DNA of 64,000 bases, from assembly GCA_022570795.1 (NCBI GenBank), contig JAKUDP010000009.1:868001-932000 (forward strand), written 5' to 3'. How positions within the stretch are numbered: the stretch's first letter is position 1; each line of letters begins with the position of its first letter. Source of the DNA: Sphaerulina vaccinii. Lineage: Eukaryota > Ascomycota > Dothideomycetes > Mycosphaerellales > Mycosphaerellaceae. Both the position numbers and the translations under genes were made by a program. The notes below the pieces were generated by a model. That model had not been told where the DNA came from and searched no databases. It worked only from the letters and a program-made list of their open reading frames with translations. This document shows, in pieces, positions 9,966-21,099 of this stretch.

Positions 9966-11328
9966 TCGGCAAATACCTCTGTCTCCTCGACAATGCTGCT
10001 TTCGAGCACAGATCGACCAGACCTCATTGGCTGCAAATGTGGCTGGTATAGCGCCATCGTAGTCCACATTCATCTCAGTGGGACAGCCTCCTGTTCCTGG
10101 TGGCAGTGTTTCCCAAGCTTTGACCTCTGCTAGCGATCATGAAGCACAAAGAGGAGCGCAGAGCACGCCGGACTCAGACATTATCAGTCGCTTTATTTCA
10201 CCACTGGACAATATGACTACACAGTAGCTAGATTTGTACTACAGACAGTCACCATGAACGAAGAAGCTCGGTAGACATGACTAGACAATCACAAGTTTAA
10301 ATGCTGAATGACTGTTCGCTAGTTCCTCTCTCGATACTAATGATCGTTTCTTTGGTCAGCATTGCGAAGACTGCATGAGCACAAGAGGATTTTGGTCCCT
10401 CTAAATACCAAGAGTAGTTGTTGGTCAGAAACACTGGCGCGCTAGTGGCTGTCTTTGCGGGCAGCCTCATGCACCAGCCAACGTCCATTTGGGTCCGCTT
10501 CACGTGTCCTGCTTGGTGGACTCCACACAACTGACCAACCGCATCTACTCCAGGTCAGCTTTGAAGGAGGCAGTGCACTTGGAAATCGCGTCCTTGATCA
10601 ATGTTCTAGAGTTTCTCACTTTCTCTTTCATTCTCCTACATACATATACCGAAATTATGAGTCCATTCATTCAGGTTGGAAGGTACCGACTTCGAGGCAA
10701 GCAGGTTTCGCTCGGGAAGCATACGTCTGCCAGCGTCACTTGTTGTGAAGTTTACTTCTCCGCATGAAGGGCTCAGCAACACATCGCTCTCTGAGATTTG
10801 CAGACATTCTGTAAGGTAGATTCGAGATCCTGGTGTGAGATTCGAGCTGCGACCTGAGACAGAAGATCGTCGAGGCGTTGTCTTGACGGTAGGTCCTTGA
10901 ATGTGATGATCGAGCTGGGCTGTAGTAGGCTCATTGGGTGTGCCGGGCGGCATTCAATCTGGACGAGTCGAAAGACAAGTCCGGATGAGCTGGAAAGCTT
11001 TAGCTGACACCACTAGGCGGTGGTGCTGATGAGAAGTTGAATTTGGTAGCCAAGCGGTATAGCGACGCTGTCTCTGACAATACTGTATCGAACCCTAGCA
11101 TCAAGGTATACGAACATGTCTTGTTCATTCAGAGGAAAACACTTCTCGACGACACTGTCGTCTGTCATGTCGGTCCCGGATCAAACCCAAGCGCGCGTGT
11201 GCGGATCTGACTACATCTTCTTCATCGACTTTTCCGCGGCTATTATCACCGGAAGCTCGGAGAAGGAGGAACTGCTTATGCTTCATCGAGCGTGAATTGC
11301 CCATAGTGCCCGTGAGGTTCTGTCAGTG
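9966..11328. other. Intergenic, no firm gene
   Basis: About 1.4 kb. The best candidate is a minus-strand frame of 105 codons at 10636-10953 (starts MPPGTPNEPTTAQ, contains SRIYLTECLQISESDVLLS); it has plausible coding composition but no recognised domain, and I cannot support it as a gene. Other frames look random. Confidence 0.4.
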
Positions 11329-12441
11329 CTAGGAGCTACTGTTGGTCCTGTCAGTTTCGGCACCGTCCTCAGTCTCCAGCATAACCCGAACCTCCTCGTC
11401 AATGATATGCTGTGGTGGACACCTCAGCCTAGCGCCCATGTACTTTGCAAGCACTCTACACTTCGCGCGTTCCCTCTTCTCTTTCGGAGTCGGCTCAGCG
11501 TCATAGATGAAACTGCACCGGCTAAACTCACTCAGGCGGCATCTACCACAACTTCGCCACTTGTTCGTGCCCATTGCATAGAAGTACTTTCCAAGACTCC
11601 CTTCCGTGTACACTTTGCATTCATGTTTACTGTCCTCGCAACTGCTGCATGGCTTATCTGCCACTTTCCCGGCATCTGTCTCATGAATGCGGCCAATGTG
11701 TGAGTATTTCAACTTGCGATTGCGATCTTTGCTTTCGTTCCATCTTTTAGCATCTTTGCAGAAGTCATCGCTGTAGAAAGCATCCTCAGCCTCTGGTCGA
11801 CGAGGCTCTTCGAGAGCGCCCTTTCTGGGCTTCTTCGCAGGTGGCTGAGCTGAATCATCTGTGGGCGTGGCAGGTAACTTTGTATTCGCGGTGGTAGTAG
11901 CAGATCGCTTTCTGCCAGTGTCGCTAGCTTTGCGCTTCTTCGAAGCCTCTTTCTTCATCTGCTCGGCATAGAACATGTTTAGAGCCTCGGGCACGAACAC
12001 TTTCTGTCGTATACCCTCCACGGTCGCTCGCTCTTCCAGCTCGTCAAGCACCCAATCGAGTGTGCTTGTAGATTGAGCAATCTTAGTCTTGAGCTCTTCA
12101 TCTTTATTACCCGGGAAGGACATCAGCAGTCGTGATATTTCTTTTGAGGTGGCTCCAAGCTTCCTTCGAGCACTTTCAGCATGACTCGTGCCATAGAGTG
12201 CATCAATGGGCGTGGCCTTTGCTCCAAGGATCTCCGTAGTTGGTGGTGGCGATGATCCAGGCGGTGAGGGTAGAGTAGCTTGGTTTCTGTGGCTAAAAAA
12301 GAGATCTGTCGAGACTTCTTCGAGGAGGAATTGTGCTTCCAGTAGCTTGGCTTTATGGTCTTCGTCCGTGTAACTGTGATCAGCCATCCTGGTTAGAAAC
12401 TCGATGACGATCTCCATGAGATCTCTAGGTGAGTGGTTCAT
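11329..12441 (-). CDS. Hypothetical nuclear protein with a C-terminal Cys cluster
   Basis: Single-exon 370-aa protein. The N-terminal half is helical and charged. The centre holds basic nuclear-localisation-like stretches (KKEASKKRKAS, PPAKKPRKG). The C-terminal third has a candidate zinc-binding cluster: CSSCEDSKHEC, then about 20 residues later CGRCRLSEFSRC, i.e. CX2CX6C ... CX2CX8C, close to but not identical with the spacing of a fungal Zn2Cys6 cluster. The tail is acidic and Ser-rich. The cluster sits C-terminally, unlike most Zn2Cys6 regulators. A DNA- or chromatin-associated role is inference; I do not recognise the family. It is co-oriented with the RNase H-like gene upstream. Confidence 0.65.
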   Translation of the reverse strand: MNHSPRDLMEIVIEFLTRMADHSYTDEDHKAKLLEAQFLLEEVSTDLFFSHRNQATLPSPPGSSPPPTTEILGAKATPIDALYGTSHAESARRKLGATSKEISRLLMSFPGNKDEELKTKIAQSTSTLDWVLDELEERATVEGIRQKVFVPEALNMFYAEQMKKEASKKRKASDTGRKRSATTTANTKLPATPTDDSAQPPAKKPRKGALEEPRRPEAEDAFYSDDFCKDAKRWNESKDRNRKLKYSHIGRIHETDAGKVADKPCSSCEDSKHECKVYTEGSLGKYFYAMGTNKWRSCGRCRLSEFSRCSFIYDAEPTPKEKRERAKCRVLAKYMGARLRCPPQHIIDEEVRVMLETEDGAETDRTNSSS

Positions 12442-12608
12442 CTTGAATTATCTCTCGCTATGCTGTGCAGTCATACGTGATGGAAGTCTACATTGCTGGT
12501 GCAGAACGCGTTCAAAGCGGAGGACGCGTCTCGGGCGGTCGGACGCGACCCGTTGGCCTGTGCTCATCAATCTCAATCGCATCATTTCCATCTGACTTCC
12601 AGGTAGCA

Positions 12609-13602
12609 TCAAACATACGTGCCGTTGCGCAACGTGTACTTCTGGACTGCTGGCAAGCTTGCCCCGATTTTTGCGGCGGCATCAGCTTCGGCGTTCAATT
12701 CGCGCGGAATCTGCCCAAATATGACTTGAGTACCGTGCTCGGCGCAGTCGTTGATTCTGTCGAGGAATGCTTGCCACAAGTCTCTATTCTTGACAGGTTT
12801 GCCAGACTTGAGTTTCCAACCAGCTTCAACCTATCCCTGGATTCGATCTGTGATGCCCAGTGTCCTAGTAACATCAGCATATGTGGAGAGTACATGTATA
12901 GAAGACCACCTGACATACAAGTACTCGCTGTCGGTGGCAATGACCATTCGCTGCCAGCCCTCGCCATATCAGCATCGGTATTGTAAGGCTCCGAGAGCTG
13001 CTCGAAGCTCGGCACGATTGCTGGTCTGCGGATACTCTTGTCCCGTAGGACCTTCCTTCTCCAGACGAATGGTTTCATGGCGTTCTGTGTCAGTGTATCT
13101 GTTTACATTATGTTAGCCGGTGCGTGTCGGGAAGTTGTGCAAGTTGCTGCTATACTTACGGCACTGGCTTGAACACCCAAGCACATCCTGCTCGACGGGT
13201 CTGGACGTTGACAGTATCGTTCTGGTCCAAGCAGGAGCCGTCGACGTAGATGAGCATTTCGCGATCATCGCCACGACGCACAAAGCGGTGTGCATACTGG
13301 TGGCATCTCACGACAGTATGCTCGGAGGCGTGGTGGCTGAACAGTTCTTGTGGAGTCTTGCCTCCAGATTCGAACGCTGCGGTCTTCTTGAGTGGCAGAC
13401 CGGGAATTGGAGGTCCTGGGGGTGCTATAGTCTGCGCGTGGTATCCCAGGAGCATGGTGAATGACTCGGGCAACCTGCCCGTAGTGACGTGCCTGGGCTT
13501 GAGCATCTCGGCTGGTATGTTTGATGTCATCTTGGATGTCTTGCTGTGGTCGGTCGCCGGTTGTGAAGTTTTGAGGGTAGTTGTCAAAGATTGCAAGTCC
13601 AT
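12609..13602 (-). CDS. RNase H-like domain protein interrupted by an in-frame TAG
   Basis: Three exons on the minus strand: 13602-13160, 13098-12919 and 12864-12609, with introns of 61 nt (GTAAGT...AACAG) and 54 nt (GTATGT...ACTAG), both preserving frame. The fungal RNase H fold is clear: IYVDGSC (first catalytic Asp), RRAGCAWVF, SNRAELRAALGAL (Glu), VIATDSEYL (Asp), then LGITDRIQG, VEAGWKLKSGKPVKNRDLW and finally ELNAEADAAAKIGAS with the fourth acidic position. TAG at 12831-12833 (codon 219) falls between IQG and VEAGW, where relatives typically have Trp. The truncated product would lack the fourth catalytic residue. If read through, the protein has 292 residues and ends at TGA 12609-12611. 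The family normally cleaves RNA in RNA-DNA hybrids; the N-terminal 90 residues are not part of the fold. Divergent from COX4. Confidence 0.7.
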
Positions 13603-14169
13603 GAGTGAAAGAAGATCCCCGTTTGTCTTCTGTTCAACATTGGGAAGCAGCGGTCAGGTCAGAAAGCAGGAGCCCGCCGAATAGCAGGAATAAGACTATG
13701 ATGCATCATATTCGATTCATTTTTTTACAACTCCCACTCGAAGAAAACGGCATGTTTGGTTCAACTATTCGCTCTTGTCAGTCATCGGGATTAGCTGCAG
13801 ATATGTAGATAGTGTGGGTCCATGATCATTTCTTGAAGTCTGATAACCTTCTTAGAAGCGCTGTGTGAAGTAGGACTCATTTGGATCTATCTCATCAAGT
13901 GCTCGGCTCGAGAGGTCGCTCCTGCACCACCACTTATATTGTTAAGCATAATGACCTTGTGCGCTGAGAAGTTCTGTCCGACAAGTTGTAGGCCGAGTAG
14001 TGAGATACGTAAATGATGAGGAGAGAGAGTGTTAGTCCTGCGAGACAGAGAAGGAGCCAAGGAACGGAGAATCCCGCTTGCTCCTTCCCGAAGTTGAGCT
14101 TCACTCTACAGCAAGACTGTTTGCCAGCAGAAGACACCACCTCCTCCACCACTCCGCTCCACCACGACC
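13603..14169. promoter_or_regulatory. Divergent intergenic region between the RNase H-like gene and COX4
   Basis: Holds the promoters of both genes. The last 30 bases before the COX4 start are pyrimidine/CCA-rich (CCACCTCCTCCACCACTCCG), as is common in fungal 5' leaders. No other structure recognised. Confidence 0.4.
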
Positions 14170-14948
14170 ATGTTTCTCCGCCGCGCTGTTCCTGCGCTCG
14201 CCAAGCGTGCTGTGGTCCGCCCAACAGTAACGCGCTCATTCGCCCTCTCCGCCCGCCAAAGTACGATCTCAATGGCTTTCCCGAAAAATACCGATCACGC
14301 GCGCGCAGTCACTAACAGACAGCAGGAAGCGATCACAGCACTCCTCCTCCACAGGGCCAACTGAAGAAGTTCGAAGGTGAGAGAAGCAGAAAAGATGCGG
14401 GAGGCAGAGGCAGGGCAGATGGCTGATGGCAGCGGAACTACAGAAATCAAGGACGAGCACGACCTCCTCCCACCGGGAGCCAACCCTGGTACCATCCCCA
14501 CCGATCTCGAGCAATCGACTGGTCTGGAGCGATTGGAAATCCTGGGAAAGATGCAGGGCATTGATATCTTCGACATGCGTCCTTTGGATGCCAGCCGGAA
14601 AGGTGAATGATGCCAGCCTTTCAAGAGACATTGCAGGAGATGAGGACTAACGCGAGAAAAGGAACGCTCGAGGACCCAATCAAGGTCAAGTCCTTCGGCG
14701 ATGAGCAATACGTGGGCTGCACCGGTTGCCCAGCAGACTCCCACGTTGTTATCTGGCTGGTGACATCTCGCGAGCGCCCAGTCGAGCGCTGCCCAGAATG
14801 TGGTAGCGTCTACGAGCTCGAGTATGTTGGCCCACAGGACGATGGCCACGGACACGATCACGGACATGGCCACGATGCTCATGATGCACACCACTTTGAG
14901 GGAGAGCCAAAGACGATGGCCGACTTCGTAAAGCCAGCGTACCGATAG
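14170..14948 (+). CDS. COX4: Cytochrome c oxidase subunit IV (yeast Cox4 / mammalian COX5B type)
   Basis: Four exons: 14170-14260, 14323-14376, 14444-14602 and 14662-14948, with introns of 62, 67 and 59 nt; the third has an ACTAAC branch site. An in-frame alternative acceptor three bases later (14325) would delete one residue. The product is about 196 aa. It begins with an Arg-rich mitochondrial presequence (MFLRRAVPALAKRAVVRP...SFALSAR), followed by the conserved TGLERLEILGKMQGIDIFDM and SRKGTLEDPIKVKSFGDEQY, and the zinc site CTGCPADSH ... ERCPECGSVYELEYVG. It is a nuclear-encoded structural subunit of respiratory complex IV on the matrix side of the inner membrane. Unusual for the family is a His/Asp/Gly-rich insert (GHGHDHGHGHDAHDAHH) near the C-terminus. 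It lies in a divergent pair with the RNase H-like gene. Confidence 0.93.
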
Positions 14949-16205
14949 AATATATGATGGCGTACTGGAGGTGTTGCTGAAGTAGAGAGGCGAATGCGGC
15001 AGTGGCGCTGAGCAGCAGAGCAGCTCTGTAACATAGGTGTGGATAGCTGTGTTGAAATGCTAGAGTTCTGAAGAAATTCTTGGGACGTTCGACTTTCAGC
15101 ACTACTGACTACCTACGCGAAAAGTCGTTGAGAGCAGTCTTGCACGTCTTGCACGACCAAGGAACGAAGGATCGAAGCACTCGATCATATCGCCACATAC
15201 TTCGTCTTGGCTTTAGGGCGTCGGATCATGGCTCGGAACACCATGCGAAAGAATGCTGATCTTGCGAGGCCAGCTCTCCATCTCTGGACGTTGTCTTTGT
15301 TAGCAGATCGTGCCTGCTCGTCCACAAGAACGAGGCATGGGTGCAAGAAAGCCACCTGGCTATCGTCTCCTCTCCATATAAGACCTCACCTTCTCGATCG
15401 TTGTGAGGTATTTGTGCTGTACGAACCACTTCGTCCGAAATGACAGCGGATGAGGCTGCAGACTCTATAGGCATCGATGTGGGGTGGCGTGAAGCAGGAC
15501 AAGGTAGAGCGGATAGATATATGAAAGACTTGAAAACAAGCTCAGAGCATGCCCTTCCACACTTTGCGCGGCATACTATCTTTGGTTCTTTCTATCATGA
15601 TCCGTGCTACGGAATCACGGCGTTCTTCGTCTGATGATTCTGCTGACCATGACTCGACTGTTCTCACAGTTCCCCGACCATCAGCGGAGTGCAATCCACT
15701 GGTCGTCATCCTCTTCCTTCACGATGTGTCTGGTCCGCGGGAAACCGTCCATGATGTAGAATTTCCTCGCAGCGGATCGCCGAGGTTGCCTGGCTCCGGC
15801 CACGAAACGCGAATGTGACCATCTTTTAGCGGTCGAGGGCAGTAGTCCGCCATAACCTCTGGTCATCATCTGCTTGTCTGTCGAGCCAGAGACATCGCAG
15901 AGCACGAAAAGCTAGAGGGACGGCAGTCGAACGGCACAGCCTGTTGCAAGCCATATGTATGGTTGGTCCAGGTACTGATACACAGACCAGTCGTTTGCAG
16001 GCTTGATGCCAGGGCGCAAGGATCACAATGAAGTCCAAGATAGTCTGGGGCGAGGCTCGCATGCGGTGGCGGCATTGAACTTTGTCGAGCTTGGTTCGTG
16101 TGCCATATGGTTGAAGAAGCAGAAAGGAGTATTGTTTTTCTATACAATTGCACGCTCGCTCGCTTCCTACGCAGCACGAATATATACAGTATTTGCACAC
16201 CTCCA
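14949..16205. other. Intergenic, no gene supported
   Basis: About 1.25 kb between convergent genes. Several frames of 60-170 codons are open on both strands, but they overlap each other and show no domain or coherent composition. No RNA gene or repeat recognised. Confidence 0.45.
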
Positions 16206-18118
16206 TCATAACTCCACACTCCATCTCCTGATCCCGTTCAGCACTCCCACGCCTTTCAGCACATGCATAGCTCCAGCAGCACCGTCCTTCTCCTTGCCAC
16301 CATTCGCAGCCAAAATAGCAAAGCGCAAGAAGACTTCTGTACACGTCACCAAGATAGATAAGATGATAAGCACAATAATGATCCAGGTAATTCTTGTCAT
16401 CTTCACGTCAGCAATACTGTCTGATAAGATTTCGGCCAAGTCCAAGAAGACTCTGCATCGCTCGTTAAGGACCTGGATTCGAGGCTTGATTTCGAGATAC
16501 TCGCGGACAGCAGCGTAGAGTGGGTGTAAGGTAGGTTCGGCGTCCCAGAAGAAGTTGGGAGTGTCGAGCATGTTGGATGCTGTTCAATGTTAGCAAGATG
16601 TGGATGGGGGTAAAGAGAGAAGGACTCACAGAGATTGACATCGACTCTTCCTTCGAAGAGTTTCCCAACAAGGCTCACTATCTCCTTACGGTCCATGCCA
16701 AGTCTTCCTTCAAGTGCGAGTCGGCGTGGGACGTATTGTGCTGACTCCATAGTCCGCTGCATTCGTTCTTCGAAAAATGAAAGTTTCGTCGACTGTCCAA
16801 TGCCGTGAGACATGGCAAGCTTGATCATATGGTCGCTTGTCCGTAAAGTGATCATGTCATTGTATATTCGTGGCTTGTCGGCTTCTCGATCGTACTGGAA
16901 ATGGAACTCCTCAGTCTCGAAGTCGGACTCGTCCAGAGGTCGTGTCATCAGAGGTAATGCAGAAGGCGGTGCCAGCGCGGCGCTCTTAGCGGATATTTGC
17001 TGGGGGATGTTATTTCGCCCAGTGGATGGCATTGCCGCCACAGTTGAAAACGTCAAGTCGGCAAGCAGGTCACGTTCTTGGTTCTGAGTAAAGTTCCACA
17101 ACACCGCGACACCATAGCTGAAGATGAACAGTTCAGCCACTGTATGCGCGTTGGGATTGATTCCAGAATGTGGTGAGGGGAAGCTGAACCCAGAGTTCGA
17201 GTCGCTGGACTCTCTGCGCCCTGCCTCGCGCTCCTGTTCCCAGCCGCCATCTTCTCCACGTGTTCCGTTTTGTTGTGTGTTGGCGTCAAGAATATGATTC
17301 TCCTCCTCAGGTGGCGAATTGGCGTGGTAAGGAGAACTACTGCCTCGCACGGAGTACTCCTCGCTCTCCTCTCCCCAGCCTTCTCGATACTGCCGTCTCT
17401 CATTCGCCTCGATCTGCTCATCTAGCACACTCCTTCCACCAGGATGCTTGACATATGGACTACTCCTCACACGATAGCCATCACTCCCACCAAGCAACGG
17501 AAGCTGGTACACACAGTACAAGCAGTCGTCGTACAGCTTCGTCTTGGCTCCGTGCTGATCTCGGATGAATATGGCCGTACTCTTCAGCTTGAAGCTCTGG
17601 GCTGTACAGTATGCTGTAACGCGCGCAAGCTGTGGATCGGCTATTCTCTGCGACTTGGGTAGTCGTTCTGCTTCGCTCTTTCCTCCACGCGCGCCCTGTC
17701 GTCTTCTCCGGAGCTCGTCGTCCTTTGGCGGCGCACTGTCGTCCTCTTCACTGAACTCGTCATCTTGGTCTTCCTCTGTTGTTTCTGGTAGCAGCACCAA
17801 CTTCTCACTCGTTTTACTGCTTCGCGCTGGGATATGCGCGCCACTCAATGGGATGCCTTTTCCGCTCAGCTTCGGGTCCAGAGGATGTCGCCCAGACGGT
17901 GTTCGCGCATGATGTACCGGTCGCTGTCCTGGCGGTAGTCGTCGTTGTGCTGAGGGGATCTCGGAGGCATATTGCAGCACATTGTCGACAGAAATGATGC
18001 GCGTCCCTGCTCGTTGTGGCTGTGGTCTCGGTGGTTGACGATTGTCCCTGCTGTCAGTCACCTTTAGCCCTGTCAGTTGAAGGGACATTGTCTCTCTCTC
18101 TCTCCGCTGACTCTGCAT
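16206..18118 (-). CDS. RMD1/Sif3-family protein (DUF155)
   Basis: Two exons, 18118-16630 and 16579-16206, with a 50-nt intron (GTGAGT...AACAG) placed in the highly conserved VNLSSNMLDTPNFFW region. The product is about 620 aa; an alternative start at residue 11 (MSLQLTG) is possible. The first 150 residues are disordered. The DUF155 core follows: RVTAYCTAQSFKL, then AELFIFSYGVAVLWNFT, EEFHFQYD, PRIYNDMITLRT, FEERM, and the C-terminal MLDTPNFFWDAEP...YLEIKPRIQVLNERC. A hydrophobic helix near the C-terminus (MTRITWIIIVLIILSILV) is a likely membrane anchor. Yeast Rmd1/Rmd8 and fission yeast Sif3 belong here; related Rmd9-like/Mrx10 members are mitochondrial. A long insert (about residues 215-310) between the core blocks is low complexity. 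Precise function is unknown. Confidence 0.88.
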
Positions 18119-18663
18119 ACAAGTACTGATGGGCCTCTTTTGGGCGGGCCTGCTCCTGCTCCTCCTCGAGGTCCTGCTATCGACATGCTTGGGGCCTTAT
18201 GAGCAAGGATCAATGACAGTGGAGGGATTATGCTGAGACACTGGCCACCTCACTTGTACTTGTGTCTGGTCCGGCGGGTGATGAATGGAAACGGGAGTAC
18301 AAGGAAAACATTGTGGTTGCTACTGCTCCACGTGCTGAAAGAGCTCGAGCTTCAACGTCATCACAGATCCTCGACCCAATGCCGACTTCTTCTGAAACAA
18401 CAACACCGAACAACGACAATCTTGGCTTGTCATAGTCTCAGCGCGATATATCACACAGTGTCCAAAGCCGGCGCACTCAGTCTGCCAAATGCAAGCCGCA
18501 GTCCTGAAGCTCCACTGCCAGTGTCCGCGCAGCAATCGATGATGGTGCATATGGTTTCACACCATGGAGCTGGTGGCTAAGCGAAATCGGCATCTTCCAG
18601 AGACGCGATGTGATGTGCGACAGAGGCAGGCCTTTTGGCATCTACGCGTGCTAGATCTCGAGC
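18119..18663. promoter_or_regulatory. Divergent intergenic region
   Basis: Separates the starts of the DUF155 gene and the HET-domain gene, so both promoters lie here. A CT-rich run (GTCTCTCTCTCTCTCC) overlaps the start of the DUF155 frame. A 116-codon plus frame at 18230-18580 looks non-coding. Confidence 0.4.
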
Positions 18664-20483
18664 ATGCGCCTCCTTGACGTGGAAACAAGAAGACTCCGGA
18701 CTTTCAGCAACTACGATGATGTGCGAAGTATTCCAGGCGGTTATGCCATCCTATCTCACACCTGGCTGCGAGACGACCAGGAAGTCCACTTCAATGATAT
18801 AGGCCACCGGAAAGCCAAGTGGCGACATGGCTACGAGAAGCTGGATTTCGCCTGCAAACAAGCCGCCCAAGATGGCCACCCGTACCTGTGGATGGATACA
18901 TGCTGTATAGACAAGAGCAACAGTGTTGAGCTCGCTGAAGCTATCAATTCCATGTACCAATGGTATCATGACGCGGCAGTATGCTACGCATACCTGGAGG
19001 ACGTTCGGCCCTTATCATCACACCCCATACAAAGAGCCAAATGGTTCACAAGAGGCTGGACATTGCAGGAGCTGATAGCTCCGGCAGATCTCATCTTCTA
19101 CAACAGCACGTGGGACAGGCTTGGAACGAAAATGGATATAGCCCCATTGATCTCGCAAATTACACGGGTGGATGAGGCTTTACTACGGAATCGCGAGCTG
19201 TTGTCTACGTTCTGCATCGGGAGGCGACTGTGTTGGGCTTCCAAGCGAACCACAACACGGGCAGAAGACCAAGCTTACTGTCTGCTTGGTACGTCTTGAC
19301 GTTTGCTACTTTTATATGATATACTCTGATAAGCCACGTAGGGCTCCTTGACGTGGCTCTACCAATGATATATGGCGAGGGCGGCAAAAGAGCTTTTGCA
19401 CGATTGCAAGAACAGATCGTCAGAAACTCGACAGATCAGTCACTCTTCGCTTGGATACCTGAGCCTGCACAGATGTCTTCATCTCGTCACATGCTCTTCG
19501 CTCCAGATCCCAGTTGCTTCTCCAAGAGCGGCGATATGGAGAGTGTGGCTGATGTGCTAAATGATGATCATTTCGAGCTATCCAATCGAGGCCTGCGCAT
19601 AAAGTTGCCCATCATTGAAAATGAGGGCAAGCGCTTTGCACTACTTAATTGTCGCAGTCCAAGAACCGGCAGCTTCGCCTTGAGGCTGCATAGAGCTGAC
19701 CAGTTCACCGACTCGAGAACATCGATCTGTTTCCTAGACCGCGACACAATACACACGATTACCGGCGATGCTGTCCCCGAAGAAGTGATCATTCTGCGAG
19801 AAAGCCTGACACCGGAAATCAGGATCGAGGTCTCATTCGACACCACTGCGAGCGATCTTCAGTTGATATACATGGAGCCAGGATCCGCCACCAATGCTCA
19901 GCAGCCGACCATCCAGCTCACTGCTCATGAGCCACGACAGTTTCGCGAGGGGTACATCATGGTGAGAGCACCAGCCAGCTCTGGAGACACAGGAGGCGAC
20001 CTCGTGGCCCTACTACAGATGGGACAATTCCTACGCCAAGATAATTCATCGTCGACGTTCCAACTTCACTGGCACAGTGCAACTACTGCGCAGGATCTGG
20101 TCAGTTCAAGGCCCGATTTGAGTCTGAAAAGCCCTTCGCTAGTCTCTCGCCTACAGGATCTTCGACATATGAGTGTAACACCTTCAGCGATGGACTCTAA
20201 GCACTGGATCGAGGCTAAAGCTGAGCTTCTTTCTAGAGACGGCAAAGCTGATGTACAGCCTTCTGTAACACAACAGAGTCCTGCTGGTCAACAGCAGCCT
20301 GCGACGAGCGGCATCTACTGGTCTGTGGTTATCTCTGCAGACTCGAGCCCAGGTCACACGCAGCGTGTGAAAAAGAGGATGTCGGAATACCTACTAGGTC
20401 CTCTGACTATAGCCCGAAAACCTGCTTTGCCGCCACGATCGAACAGCTCGAATGCCAGTATTACAGGTAGTGAGAAGACATAA
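18664..20483 (+). CDS. HET-domain (heterokaryon incompatibility) protein
   Basis: Two exons, 18664-19288 and 19342-20483, joined by a 53-nt intron (GTACGT...CGTAG) that falls inside the conserved YCLLG/LLDVALPMIYGEG block. The product is 588 aa. It starts with MRLLDVETRRLRTF, and the three HET blocks are plain: YAILSHTW near residue 29, HPYLWMDTCCID near 75, and KWFTRGWTLQELIAP near 125. The C-terminal 350 residues carry no NACHT, WD or ankyrin repeats and look like the variable region common to short HET proteins. Proteins of this family trigger a cell-death response in non-self recognition between fungal individuals; whether this one is an active incompatibility locus cannot be told. A fold-back repeat begins 33 bases after its stop. 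Confidence 0.93.
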
Positions 20484-20516
20484 GACGGACATAGGATGCG
20501 ACACTTTGTGGTGTGA

Positions 20517-20669
20517 GCGATTGAGATACTTGATCACTGGCACTTCGACGCTTACCAGCTTGATTACACCATGAGACCTGCACGCTTCCGCAGTATGTAA
20601 TCCTCTCAGCATGTGGTGTAGTACTGCTGGTACGCGTCGAAGTGCCAGTGGTCAAGAAACTCGATAGCG
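20517..20669. repeat. Imperfect inverted repeat (fold-back) with peptide-coding arms
   Basis: The left arm (20517-20573) and the reverse complement of the right arm (20610-20669) match over about 55 bases with scattered changes, around a 36-base loop. Read outward-in, both arms encode nearly the same peptide: AIEILDHWHFDAYQLDYT on the plus strand and AIEFLDHWHFDAYQQYYT on the minus strand. Several differences are third-base changes (ATT/ATC, GAT/GAC, GCT/GCG). This points to an inverted duplication of coding DNA rather than a chance palindrome. Confidence 0.7.
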
Positions 20670-20953
20670 TGTCTCGTTACATTGCTGAAGTCGTCCGATG
20701 CCACGACGCCTCGGTGTGGGCAGCATTGCAGAGATCTTTCTCGCCCAAGCAAACGACTGTCATCGGGATACAGTACAGAAGAAAGATCAGCGCTTGCAGC
20801 ATCCTCTTCCATGGAACGAGATGGGGTTCGGGGTAAAAGTGGACGAGCTATGGAGAAGTGCAGGGATGTCCGCACTACTTTGGGTGCGGCTCCACTACAG
20901 CACGACCAATTGTCAATAATACTGTTGCGCCATTCGTGGTTGCATACAGACAA
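20606..20953 (-). CDS. Small hypothetical protein ending in the fold-back peptide
   Basis: A 115-codon minus-strand frame (starts MSVCNHEWRNSI) whose last 22 residues are the peptide shared with the left arm of the fold-back. I do not recognise it and see no signal peptide or domain. It is reported because the peptide is duplicated with mostly silent changes in the other arm, which suggests it was once under coding constraint. It may be an exon fragment or a relic. Confidence 0.35.
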   Translation of the reverse strand: MSVCNHEWRNSIIDNWSCCSGAAPKVVRTSLHFSIARPLLPRTPSRSMEEDAASADLSSVLYPDDSRLLGRERSLQCCPHRGVVASDDFSNVTRHAIEFLDHWHFDAYQQYYTTC

Positions 20954-21099
20954 GAACCCAGAAAGGCAGCTCGAGGCTCATACTGACCATGCGTATATCG
21001 GTTTCAACACCCGTCTTATGCTCTGACTTGAGAGCTGACGAACGATAGTTTGATTTCTCTACTTCTTGCTCCTTATTTGGACAAGAACTGGCATACGAC

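Noticed and set aside
15826..16344. 172-codon minus-strand frame in the COX4-RMD1 interval
   Set aside because: It overlaps the true 3' exon of the DUF155 gene in another frame and has erratic Cys/Trp-rich composition.
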